Shown piece after piece: positions 23,044 to 30,545 of a DNA stretch of 44,506 nucleotides (position 1 is the stretch's first letter; every line of letters begins with the position of its first letter). The notes under the pieces were generated by a model. That model made no database searches, was not told the origin of the DNA, and saw nothing but the letters and a program-made list of their open reading frames with translations. Source of the stretch: Candidatus Sulfopaludibacter sp. SbA3. GTDB taxonomy: Bacteria > Acidobacteriota > Vicinamibacteria > Vicinamibacterales > UBA2999. The stretch is taken from the NCBI GenBank assembly GCA_945876205.1, contig CAMCNL010000003.1, positions 1 through 44,506 on the forward strand, read 5' to 3'. A program made the translations under genes and the position numbers.

Positions 23044-24272
23044 CCCTTCGTCAAGCTCAGGGTCAGCCCCTCTTCGGCCTTCACCCCACCGTCCTCCTGC
23101 TGGCAAGCATGCACTTCCTGGCGGACGGCTACGGCAACATCTTCGCGCCGCTCCTGCCGCTGCTCATTCCACACCTGAACATGTCGCTCGCCACCGCGGG
23201 CACGCTGGCGATGTGTTACCAGATGGCGAGCTCGGTATCCCAGCTTGGCTTTGGCCACATCGCAGACAGGTGGCGTCCGCGCCTGCTCGTCATCACCGGG
23301 CCGATCGTGGCCGTGACCATCCTGTCGCTCATCGGCCTGGCGACGAGTCCGTGGACGCTCGGCCTGATCCTCGTCGCCGGCGGCCTTGGCGGCGCGGCTT
23401 TTCATCCTCCCGCGGCCGCACTCGTCCATCGCTTGAGCGGCAATCGCAAGTCGTTTGCGATGGGATTTCACATCACCGCCGGCTCGCTCGGCTTCTCGCT
23501 CGGACCATTGGTGTTTGCGCCGTTCGCCGACCGCTATGGACTGCAGTGGACGCCGCTCCTGATGATCCCCGCGCTGGTGATCCTGGCGTTGCGGGCTCGC
23601 AAGATCCCGCCGATCACGTTGCACGAGCGCCACGAATCGGGCGGCTTCCGCGCGCTGAGACCGTACGCCAGGCCACTCACGCTGCTCTACCTGATCGTCG
23701 TGCTGCGTACGCTCGCGTCGTTGAGTTTCGCGACGTTCATGCCGGTGATGTTGACGCGGCGCGGCATGTCGGTTGGCGAGGCGGGTATCGCCGTGGCGGT
23801 GTATCTCTTTGCGACCAGCGCGGGCGGGTTCTTTGGTGGGCCGGTCGCTGACCGTTTTGGCGCCCGGCGCGTGATCATGTGGTCGCTCGTCGCGGCCGTG
23901 CCGTTCCTGGCGACCGCACCCACTCTCAACGGGTGGGCATTCGTGGCGATGGTGTCAGTCGGCGGTTTTTTACTGCAATCGACCCTGCCGGTCAATGTCA
24001 CCTTTGGCCAGATGATCGCCCCGATCAGCGCCGCCACGGTGTCGTCGCTGATGATGGGCTTCGGCTGGGGTTCGGCGGGCTTGAGCGTCCCATTTGTTGG
24101 ATTGCTCGCGGATCGCATTGGGATTGAACACGCGCTGATGGCGATGGCATTCATGCCACTGGGCGCAGCAGTGCTGGCGATCCCCCTTCCTGACGGAAAA
24201 CTCGTGCATGCCGGCGTGCGGGCGTCCGCCGTCGCGACGGTTGAGGGCTCAGGTACGGATGTTGCTCCCTAG
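23040..24272 (+). CDS. MFS transporter, Fsr (fosmidomycin resistance)-like
   Basis: Twelve-helix major facilitator protein, up to 410 residues. It has LLLASMHFLADGYGNIFAPLLPLL as helix 1, FGHIADRWRPRLL as the first MFS loop motif, GGAAFHPPAAALVHRLSG (typical of the Fsr group) and GGPVADRFGARRVIMWS as the second-half loop motif. The probable substrate is a small drug or metabolite exported by proton antiport; not determinable. The TTG at 23040 overlaps the murJ stop in TTGA. The first ten residues (MTLRQAQGQP) are coded by a dispersed repeat, so this start may have been created by the repeat. The next in-frame ATG is at residue 24, inside helix 1, and would cut it, so the TTG start is plausible. 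Confidence 0.85.
   Translation: MTLRQAQGQPLFGLHPTVLLLASMHFLADGYGNIFAPLLPLLIPHLNMSLATAGTLAMCYQMASSVSQLGFGHIADRWRPRLLVITGPIVAVTILSLIGLATSPWTLGLILVAGGLGGAAFHPPAAALVHRLSGNRKSFAMGFHITAGSLGFSLGPLVFAPFADRYGLQWTPLLMIPALVILALRARKIPPITLHERHESGGFRALRPYARPLTLLYLIVVLRTLASLSFATFMPVMLTRRGMSVGEAGIAVAVYLFATSAGGFFGGPVADRFGARRVIMWSLVAAVPFLATAPTLNGWAFVAMVSVGGFLLQSTLPVNVTFGQMIAPISAATVSSLMMGFGWGSAGLSVPFVGLLADRIGIEHALMAMAFMPLGAAVLAIPLPDGKLVHAGVRASAVATVEGSGTDVAP
23041..23065. repeat. Dispersed repeat across the murJ/MFS junction
   Basis: TGACCCT (23041-23047) and AGGGTCA (23059-23065) are complementary arms around TCGTCAAGCTC. The core CCTTCGtCAAGCTCAGG resembles a very common dispersed bacterial repeat (CCTTCGACAAGCTCAGG). 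It provides the murJ stop codon (TGA 23041-23043) and the first codons of the MFS gene. Confidence 0.7.
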
Positions 24273-24298
24273 CCTCTAGTTGGAACAGACTGGATCGA

Positions 24299-25057
24299 AT
24301 GCGTTCCCGCTACCCCTCCACATCGAACTTCGCATCCTCCTTTGGGCCGGGGCCGGTGACGCCTGCGATCAAGGCGATCATGATCGCCAACGCCGCGGCG
24401 TATGTCGTCGCGCTGCTCGTACCGGCAATCACCCTGGGATTGGGGCTGCGTCCGGCCGATGTCGTCGGACAATTCCATGTCTGGCAGCTCGTCACCTACA
24501 TGTTCCTCCACGGAGGAATCTTCCACATCCTCTTCAACATGCTGGCGCTGTGGATGTTCGGCGTCGAACTCGAGCGGATGTGGGGCAGCAGGTTCTTCAC
24601 GAAGTACTACTTCGTCACCGGCGTCGGCGCCGCGCTGACGACGATGATTCTGTCGTTCACGCCGTTCCCGTTCGCGAACCAGCTGTATTACTCCCTGACC
24701 ATCGGTGCATCAGGCGCGGTCTACGGCGTGCTGCTCGCCTACGCGATGTACTTTCCGAACCGCCCGATCTACCTCTACTTCGTGTTCCCGATTCCCGCGA
24801 AGTACTTCGTCATGATCATCGGCGCGATTTCACTGCTCTCCGCGATGAATGAGCCGGGCGGCGGCATCGCTCACACCACCCACCTCGGCGGCCTGGTCGC
24901 CGGATATCTCTACCTCAAAGGCGGGCGTGTGCATCTCTTCTCGGAGATCAAGTACCGGTATCTGAAATGGCGTATCAACCGGATGCGCCGGCGCTTCGAT
25001 GTCTACTCAGGCGGCCGAGCCGGACGGGCGGACGAAGTGGACCGACGGGTTCACTGA
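24299..25057 (+). CDS. Rhomboid family intramembrane serine protease
   Basis: Six-helix membrane protease of 252 residues. It has QLVTYMFLHGGIFHILFNMLALWMFG (HxxxxHxxxN pattern of helix 2), the catalytic Ser138 in GASGAVYG, and catalytic His195 in HTTHLGG. An additional basic C-terminal tail (KYRYLKWRINRMRRRFDVYSGGR) lies in the cytoplasm. It cleaves membrane-anchored substrates; none is evident here. ATG at 24299 follows a short 26-base gap after the MFS gene. The residue set is complete, so an active enzyme is expected. Confidence 0.93.
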   Translation: MRSRYPSTSNFASSFGPGPVTPAIKAIMIANAAAYVVALLVPAITLGLGLRPADVVGQFHVWQLVTYMFLHGGIFHILFNMLALWMFGVELERMWGSRFFTKYYFVTGVGAALTTMILSFTPFPFANQLYYSLTIGASGAVYGVLLAYAMYFPNRPIYLYFVFPIPAKYFVMIIGAISLLSAMNEPGGGIAHTTHLGGLVAGYLYLKGGRVHLFSEIKYRYLKWRINRMRRRFDVYSGGRAGRADEVDRRVH

Positions 25058-25074
25058 TAACCGGCAACTGACAA

Positions 25075-25422
25075 TTAATTCCCGTCCTCCCCGCGTATCC
25101 AGTCCTGTCGAATGGGGCTGAAGACATCGAGCTCGAACGTGTCCTCGAGCGCTTCGGCCTGGTGCGGCGTCCATGACGGGATGTGCAGCACCTCGCCCTC
25201 GCGAACCGTGACTTCTTCACCGCCAACCAGCACTTTGAGCGCCCCCTGCAGGATGTAGGTCATCTGTTCGCTCTCGTGCGAGTGCATGGGAACGAGCGCC
25301 CCGCGCTTCAAATAGATCTGCGCAAGCATCTCGCGCTCGCCGGTGACGATTTTCTGCGAGATCATCTCGGTGATTTTCTCGAGCGCGATCTCGTCCCAGC
25401 GATGCAGGCGGACGGTGGTCAT
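25075..25422 (-). CDS. Small cupin protein
   Basis: Single-domain cupin of 115 residues. Motif 1 is visible as GALVPMHSHESEQMTYILQG (PxHxHxxEQ...G) and motif 2 as GEVLHIPSWTPHQAEA, so His47-type metal ligands are present. It may bind a metal ion and act on or sense a small molecule. The ATG at 25420-25422 is used; an in-frame extension upstream to 25536 would run over the start of the divergent E1 gene and lacks cupin sequence. Only 31 bases separate it from the E1 start, so the two promoters overlap. It ends a few bases from the rhomboid gene, convergent. Confidence 0.88.
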   Translation of the reverse strand: MTTVRLHRWDEIALEKITEMISQKIVTGEREMLAQIYLKRGALVPMHSHESEQMTYILQGALKVLVGGEEVTVREGEVLHIPSWTPHQAEALEDTFELDVFSPIRQDWIRGEDGN

Positions 25423-25453
25423 GGCCCCCCGATAGTGCCATAATTTCCCGCGT

Positions 25454-27607
25454 ATGAAGGGGTCGACCCTGGCCAACGGCGCCGAGGCGCGCGCGCGCGG
25501 CGCCAATCTCCGCGGACGCGAATACGAGGGACTCACCCGGGATCAACTCCTCAGCGCCTACCGCACGATGCTCCTGTCGCGGAAGATCGACGACAAGGAG
25601 ATTCAACTCAAGAACCAGAGCCACGCGTTCTTCCAGATCAGCGGAGCCGGACACGAAGCCGTGCTGGTCGCGGCTGGTGCGCACCTGCGCGGCGGCCACG
25701 ACTGGTTTTTTCCCTACTACCGCGACCGCGCGCTGTGCCTGTCGATCGGCGTCACGCCGTACGAGATGCTGCTGGCGTCGGTCGGCGCGAAGGACGATCC
25801 CGCGTCCGGCGGCCGGCAGATGCCGTCGCACTGGGGACACACGCGGCTGAACATCCCCTCGCAGAGCAGCGCCACCGGGACGCAGGCGCTGCACGCGATT
25901 GGCGCGTCCGAAGCCGGCCTGATCTACCAGCGCGTCACCGATATCGCCGACCGCGAATCGAAGTTCGAGCCCGACGAGGTCACCTATCTCTCGGTTGGGG
26001 ACGGCGCCACCAGCGAAGGCGAGTTCTGGGAGTCGCTCAACACCGCGTGCACGCGCAAGCTTCCGGTCCTCTATCTCATCGAAGACAACGGCTACGCCAT
26101 TTCCGTTCCCGTCGAAGTGCAGACGCCGGGCGGCGACATCTCGCGGCTGGTCGAACACTTCCCCGGGATGCGCGTCTACCGCTGCGACGGCACCGACTAT
26201 CTGGCGAGCTACAAAACGCTCGGCGAGGCAGTGGCGCACGTGCGCGCCCGCAAGGGACCAGCCTTCGTGCACGCCAGCGTCATCCGCCCGTACTCGCACT
26301 CGCTGTCAGACGACGAGAAGCTGTACAAGACGACGCTGGAGCGCGAGGCCGAGGCGCGGCGTGATCCGCTGATGCGGATGCGTCACTTCCTCAAGTCGGA
26401 GGGCCTGGCGACCGAGGAGGAACTGGCCGACACGCTGGCGTCGGTCGAGCGCGAAGTGAATCTCGCCGCCGAAGAGGCGCTCAAGGCGCCAAAGCCCGAG
26501 CCCGACACCGCGGAGCTCTACGTCTTCTCGCCCGACGTCGACCCCTCGTCGTCGCAGTTTGCGACCGAGCCGACATTCACCGGCCGACCCGACACGATGG
26601 TCGCCGCGATCAACAGCACCCTTCGCGACGAGATGGGTCGCGACCCGCGCATCGTCCTGTTCGGAGAGGACGTGGCGGACGCGAGCCGCGAGGAAATCCT
26701 CGCCAGCGTGGCGGGCAAAGGCGGCGTGTTCAAGGTGACGCACGGGCTGCAGCGGCTCTACGGCAGCGATCGCGTGTTCAATTCGCCGCTGGCCGAGGCC
26801 AACATCATCGGGCGCGCGGTCGGCATGTCGCTTCGCGGTCTCAAGCCGGTCGTCGAGATCCAGTTCTTCGACTACATCTGGCCGGCGTTCATGCAGCTTC
26901 GCGACGAGATGGCGATGATGCGGTACCGGTCGAGCAACCACTGGTCGTGCCCGATGGTGGTCCGCGTGCCGATTGGCGGATACCTGCGCGGCGGCGCGCC
27001 GTACCACAGCCAGTCTGGCGTCTCGATCTTCGCGCACACGCCCGGCATTCGCATCGCGTTTCCGTCCAACGCCCAGGATGCGGCCGGCCTGCTGCGCACG
27101 GCGATCCGCTGCGACGACCCGGTGCTGTTTCTCGAGCACAAGCACCTGTATCGCCAGACCTACAACAAGAGCCCGTACGCGGGTCCAGACTTCATGGTGC
27201 CGTTCGGCAAGGCGTCGGTCGCGCGCGAAGGCAGCGATGTCGTGGTCTTCACGTGGGGCGCCCTGGTGCAGCGGTCGCTGCTCGCCGCGCAGCAGGCCGA
27301 GCGCGACGGCATCAGCGTCGCGGTCATCGACCTGCGCACGATCATCCCCTACGACTGGGAGACGATTGCCGCCTACACGCAGAAGGTCAGCCGGGTGGTC
27401 ATCGTCCACGAGGATCAACTGACCTGTGGGTTTGGCGCCGAAATCGCCGCGCGTGTGTCGGAGGAGCTGTTCGAGTATCTCGACGCGCCGGTCAAGCGTG
27501 TCGCCGCCCTCGACTGTCCGGTGGCCTACGCGCCGGTTCTCGAAGAACGGATCCTTCCCGGCTCCGCAGACGTCCTTCGCGCCATTCGTACACTCGCCTC
27601 GTACTGA
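25454..27607 (+). CDS. 2-oxoacid dehydrogenase E1, alpha and beta subunits fused
   Basis: Thiamine-diphosphate enzyme of 717 residues, one chain with both E1 halves. The alpha half (about 25-330) has [29 protein letters not shown] and the ThDP motif from GDG (182-184) to EDNGYA (about 210-215). A linker with acidic and Pro residues (about 350-375) leads to the beta half (from about 378: [82 protein letters not shown]). It fits branched-chain 2-oxoacid or pyruvate dehydrogenase E1. No E2 or E3 gene is in the window. ATG at 25454 divergent from the cupin. Confidence 0.93.
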   Translation: MKGSTLANGAEARARGANLRGREYEGLTRDQLLSAYRTMLLSRKIDDKEIQLKNQSHAFFQISGAGHEAVLVAAGAHLRGGHDWFFPYYRDRALCLSIGVTPYEMLLASVGAKDDPASGGRQMPSHWGHTRLNIPSQSSATGTQALHAIGASEAGLIYQRVTDIADRESKFEPDEVTYLSVGDGATSEGEFWESLNTACTRKLPVLYLIEDNGYAISVPVEVQTPGGDISRLVEHFPGMRVYRCDGTDYLASYKTLGEAVAHVRARKGPAFVHASVIRPYSHSLSDDEKLYKTTLEREAEARRDPLMRMRHFLKSEGLATEEELADTLASVEREVNLAAEEALKAPKPEPDTAELYVFSPDVDPSSSQFATEPTFTGRPDTMVAAINSTLRDEMGRDPRIVLFGEDVADASREEILASVAGKGGVFKVTHGLQRLYGSDRVFNSPLAEANIIGRAVGMSLRGLKPVVEIQFFDYIWPAFMQLRDEMAMMRYRSSNHWSCPMVVRVPIGGYLRGGAPYHSQSGVSIFAHTPGIRIAFPSNAQDAAGLLRTAIRCDDPVLFLEHKHLYRQTYNKSPYAGPDFMVPFGKASVAREGSDVVVFTWGALVQRSLLAAQQAERDGISVAVIDLRTIIPYDWETIAAYTQKVSRVVIVHEDQLTCGFGAEIAARVSEELFEYLDAPVKRVAALDCPVAYAPVLEERILPGSADVLRAIRTLASY

Positions 27608-27610
27608 GCC

Positions 27611-28633
27611 ATGAGGACGGCGGTGCGCGCATCCGCGCTTCTCGCTTTCCTGCTTCTCTCCGTTGAGACCAATACGCACGCGGCCCTGCGAGTGGAGATC
27701 CTGCGGTCCACCGGAGGGCTGCCTCCGCACATCGCCGGCCTCTTCGAAGAGCCGCTTGGCTTTCAACAGCCGCCGGGTGGCCCGTACTACGTCTTCGATC
27801 GCCGCGCCCACACCGTGTATTCGGTGGATGCCGACAAGAGCTCCGCGCGGAAGGTGGTCGAGATCGGACAGGAGCCGGGGCGTATCCTGCAACCGCGGGG
27901 CTTCGACGTCCGCCCTGACGGTAGCTTCGTCGTGGCGGATGCGCCGCGAGGCGCCGAGCGCGTCCAGATTTTCGGTCCGGCCGGTATCCGCGTCTCCGGC
28001 TTTACGCTTCCAGGCCGTCCTGCACCCGCCGTCATCGCCGGCACGCTCGTGCTGAACGGGATCGCGTCGATTCAGTTCGCGGGTGACCGCCTGCTCGTCA
28101 GCCATCCCGAGAGCGGGTCGCTCTTCACCGAGTATTCGCAAGGCGGCTGGCCGCTTCGCAGCTTCGGCCGGCTTCGCGACACCGGGTTCGAGCAGGACCG
28201 CGACCTGCACGTCGCCCTGAACGGCGGGCTTCCTCTCGTCGATCCCACGGGCGGCTACTACTACGTCTTTCTTGGCGGGCGCCCGATGTTCCAGAAGTAC
28301 AGCGCCGACGGGACGTTCCTGTTCGAACGTCACATCGAGGGCGTGGAGCTCGATAACCTGCTCGCGGCGCTGCCGACGCGCTGGCCGACCCGACGCATCG
28401 AGGATCGCGAGATACCACTGGTCAACCCAACCGTGCGCACCGCGGCGGTTGATGCTGCCGGACGCTTGTGGGTGTCGCTCAGCCTGCCTTACACCTACGT
28501 CTACGACGCGCACGGCGACAAGATCCGCACGCTGCAGCTCCGCGCGGCAGGCACGATCAGCCCCACCAGCCTGTTCTTCACAAGCGATGGCCGTCTTCTC
28601 GTGACGCCCGGCTGCTACGAATTCCAACCGTGA
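27611..28633 (+). CDS. Secreted beta-propeller-like protein
   Basis: 340 residues with an N-terminal signal peptide (MRTAVRASALLAFLLLSVETNTHA, then ALRVEIL). Repeated blade-like phrases occur: PYYVFDRRAHTVYSVDADK, LQPRGFDVRPDGSFVVADA, GYYYVFLGGRPMFQKYSADGTFL, TAAVDAAGRLWVSLSLPYTYVYDAHGDKIRTL and FTSDGRLLV, each of the NHL/YVTN type. It likely folds into a six-bladed propeller in the periplasm. It starts three bases after the E1 stop but shares no obvious function with it. I do not recognise a named family. Confidence 0.7.
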   Translation: MRTAVRASALLAFLLLSVETNTHAALRVEILRSTGGLPPHIAGLFEEPLGFQQPPGGPYYVFDRRAHTVYSVDADKSSARKVVEIGQEPGRILQPRGFDVRPDGSFVVADAPRGAERVQIFGPAGIRVSGFTLPGRPAPAVIAGTLVLNGIASIQFAGDRLLVSHPESGSLFTEYSQGGWPLRSFGRLRDTGFEQDRDLHVALNGGLPLVDPTGGYYYVFLGGRPMFQKYSADGTFLFERHIEGVELDNLLAALPTRWPTRRIEDREIPLVNPTVRTAAVDAAGRLWVSLSLPYTYVYDAHGDKIRTLQLRAAGTISPTSLFFTSDGRLLVTPGCYEFQP

Positions 28634-28779
28634 GCCACGAAGCGCATGAAGGCAATTTGCCACGAAGGTCACGAAGAACACGAAGTACGAAGCCGCCTCG
28701 CAACCTTCGTGTTTCTTCGTGGCTTAGCCTTCGTGGCCTTCGTGTTCTTCGTGGCAATTTCGTCGTGAGCTTCGTGGCT
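28633..28779. repeat. Palindromic CACGAAG repeat cluster
   Basis: The 152-bp gap before the ABC genes is made of CACGAAG units and their complements. Outer arms AGCCACGAAGC (28633-28643) and GCTTCGTGGCT (28769-28779) are perfect complements. Inside, about 30 bases at 28657-28685 (CACGAAG repeated with 2-3 base linkers) are imperfectly complementary to 28728-28757. The transcript would form a long stem. It separates the propeller gene from the ABC operon and could limit read-through, stabilise mRNA, or be a mobile MITE-like relic. Confidence 0.75.
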
Positions 28780-28785
28780 TAACGA

Positions 28786-29703
28786 ATGCTGATCGCCTCT
28801 CACCTCACCCGCACATTCGGGAACCGCGTCGCCGTCGAGGACCTGTCTTTCAGCCTCGAGCCCGGCCAGATCTTCGCGCTGCTTGGACCCAACGGCGCCG
28901 GAAAGACGACCACACTGCGGATGCTGGCAGGGCTGATCGCGCCGACCTCCGGATCGATTCGCGTCAACGGCGAGGAGATGTCGAAGGACACGGCGCCGCG
29001 TCTCCGCAGTCGTATTGGCTTTCTCACCGAGGCGCCGGGGCTGTGGGATCGCCTGACCGTCCGCCGGAATCTGTCCACCTACGCGCGGCTCTATGGCCTG
29101 CCACAGCCGGAGCGGACGGTCGATGAAGCGCTGGAGATGTTCGGCGTCCGCGATCGCGCCAACGACCAGGCGGCGCAACTCTCGAAGGGCCTCAAGCAGC
29201 GGGTGGCGCTCGCAAGGACTCTCCTGCACAAGCCCGACATCGTACTGCTCGACGAGCCGACCGCCGGCCTCGACCCCGAGAGCGCGCGCGATGTGCGGGA
29301 GCTCGTCCTCCGGCTTCGCGACGAGCGTCGCGCCGTACTGATGTCGACTCATAACCTCGACGAGGTCGAGCGCGTCGCCGACCGCGTCGCGGTCATGCGT
29401 TCCCGCCTCGTCGCACTCGATACGCCCGCCGCGCTTCGCAGTCGCCTCTTCGGCTCGCGCCTCATCGTCGTCCTCCGCCAACCAGCCGACGCGTTTGTGG
29501 TGGCGGTTAGCGGCCCGGGGATCTCCGACATCCGCGCGCAAGGATCGACGCTCTCCATCGATGTTGACGATGCGGCAACGCGCGCGCCGGAGATCGTGCG
29601 ACAGCTCGTCGCCAAGGGGGCGGACGTCCAATCCGTGATGCCGGACCAACCGACGCTCGAGCAGGTCTACCTGCGGCTCGTCGAGGAGAAGAAGTCCGCA
29701 TGA
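28786..29703 (+). CDS. ABC transporter ATP-binding protein
   Basis: ATPase subunit of an ABC-2 type exporter, 305 residues. It has Walker A GPNGAGKTT (35-43), the signature LSKGLKQRV, Walker B IVLLDEPTAGLDP and the switch His in STHNLDEVE. A C-terminal extension of about 80 residues (after MRSRLVALDTPAALRS) resembles that of drug and Na+ exporters such as NatA. Start ATG at 28786 just downstream of the repeat cluster. Its stop overlaps the permease ATG (ATGA), which supports a two-gene transporter. Confidence 0.95.
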   Translation: MLIASHLTRTFGNRVAVEDLSFSLEPGQIFALLGPNGAGKTTTLRMLAGLIAPTSGSIRVNGEEMSKDTAPRLRSRIGFLTEAPGLWDRLTVRRNLSTYARLYGLPQPERTVDEALEMFGVRDRANDQAAQLSKGLKQRVALARTLLHKPDIVLLDEPTAGLDPESARDVRELVLRLRDERRAVLMSTHNLDEVERVADRVAVMRSRLVALDTPAALRSRLFGSRLIVVLRQPADAFVVAVSGPGISDIRAQGSTLSIDVDDAATRAPEIVRQLVAKGADVQSVMPDQPTLEQVYLRLVEEKKSA

Positions 29704-30503
29704 CGCGCGTCACCGCGCTCATCGGCAAGGAGCTCGCGGACCTTCGCCAGAATCCAGCGGTCTTCGTCCCCGCGGTCATCACCGGATTCTTCGCGGTCCT
29801 GCTGCCGTTCTTCGTCGCGGTGATCGTGCCGTATATGACCGGCGAGCACCTGTCCGATTCGAGCGACTTTCAAATTGCGATCGAGATGTACCGCAATCAG
29901 CCGGCGACGCGGGCGCTGGACCCGGAGGGGGCGATACAGGCGTGGATCTTCCAACAGTTCGTCCTGCTGCTCGTGCTGACGCCCGTCGCGGGATCGATGT
30001 CGGTGGCTGCGTACACCGTCATCGGCGAGAAGCAGGCACGGACGCTCGAGCCGCTCCTCGCGACGCCGATTACGACGCTCGAGCTGCTTGGGGCCAAGGT
30101 ACTCGCATCGCTCCTCCCGGCCATTGGCCTGGCGACCCTGTGCTTCGCCCTCTACATCGCGGGCATCGTGCTCTTCGCGCATCCCGGCGTCGCGTGGGCG
30201 CTGATGACTCCCCGACCGCTGAGCATCGTGTTTCTGCTCGGGCCTCTTTCTTCCCTCGCCGCGCTGCAGCTAGCCGTCTGCGTCTCGTCACGCGTCAACG
30301 ACGCCCGAAGCGCCCAGCAGATCGGCGCGCTCATCATCCTGCCTATTGCCGGCCTCCTCGTCGCCCAGTTGACCGGCAACGTCCTCCTGACCGGCCCGAC
30401 GATCCTGCTGATCGCGCTGGTGCTCGCGGGGGTCAACATCGCCCTGCTGCGAATTGGAGTAGCACTTTTCGACCGCGAGTCAATCCTCACCCGCTGGAAG
30501 TAG
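29700..30503 (+). CDS. ABC-2 type permease
   Basis: Membrane partner of the ATPase, 267 residues with about six helices: VFVPAVITGFFAVLLPFFVAVIVPY, FVLLLVLTPVAGSMSVAAYTVIGEKQARTLEPLLATPITTLELLGAKVLASLLP (with the conserved EKQARTLEPLLATPI coupling loop), LSIVFLLGPLSSLAALQLAVCVSSR, and others. The EK...LEPLLATP loop is the mark of ABC-2 exporters (NatB type). Substrate unknown. ATG overlaps the ATPase stop. Confidence 0.92.
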   Translation: MTRVTALIGKELADLRQNPAVFVPAVITGFFAVLLPFFVAVIVPYMTGEHLSDSSDFQIAIEMYRNQPATRALDPEGAIQAWIFQQFVLLLVLTPVAGSMSVAAYTVIGEKQARTLEPLLATPITTLELLGAKVLASLLPAIGLATLCFALYIAGIVLFAHPGVAWALMTPRPLSIVFLLGPLSSLAALQLAVCVSSRVNDARSAQQIGALIILPIAGLLVAQLTGNVLLTGPTILLIALVLAGVNIALLRIGVALFDRESILTRWK

Positions 30504-30545
30504 ACGCGGCGCAGCACGCCCACGTGCACGGTAGACTGAGTACAG

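Noticed and set aside
26306-28681. A 791-codon open frame on the minus strand across the E1 and propeller genes
   Set aside because: It is Arg/His/Asp-rich without domains and lies opposite genes with clear conserved motifs; high GC leaves antisense frames open.
28633-28779. CRISPR array
   Set aside because: Units are 7-9 bases with 2-3 base linkers and occur in both orientations; no unique spacers of about 30 bases.
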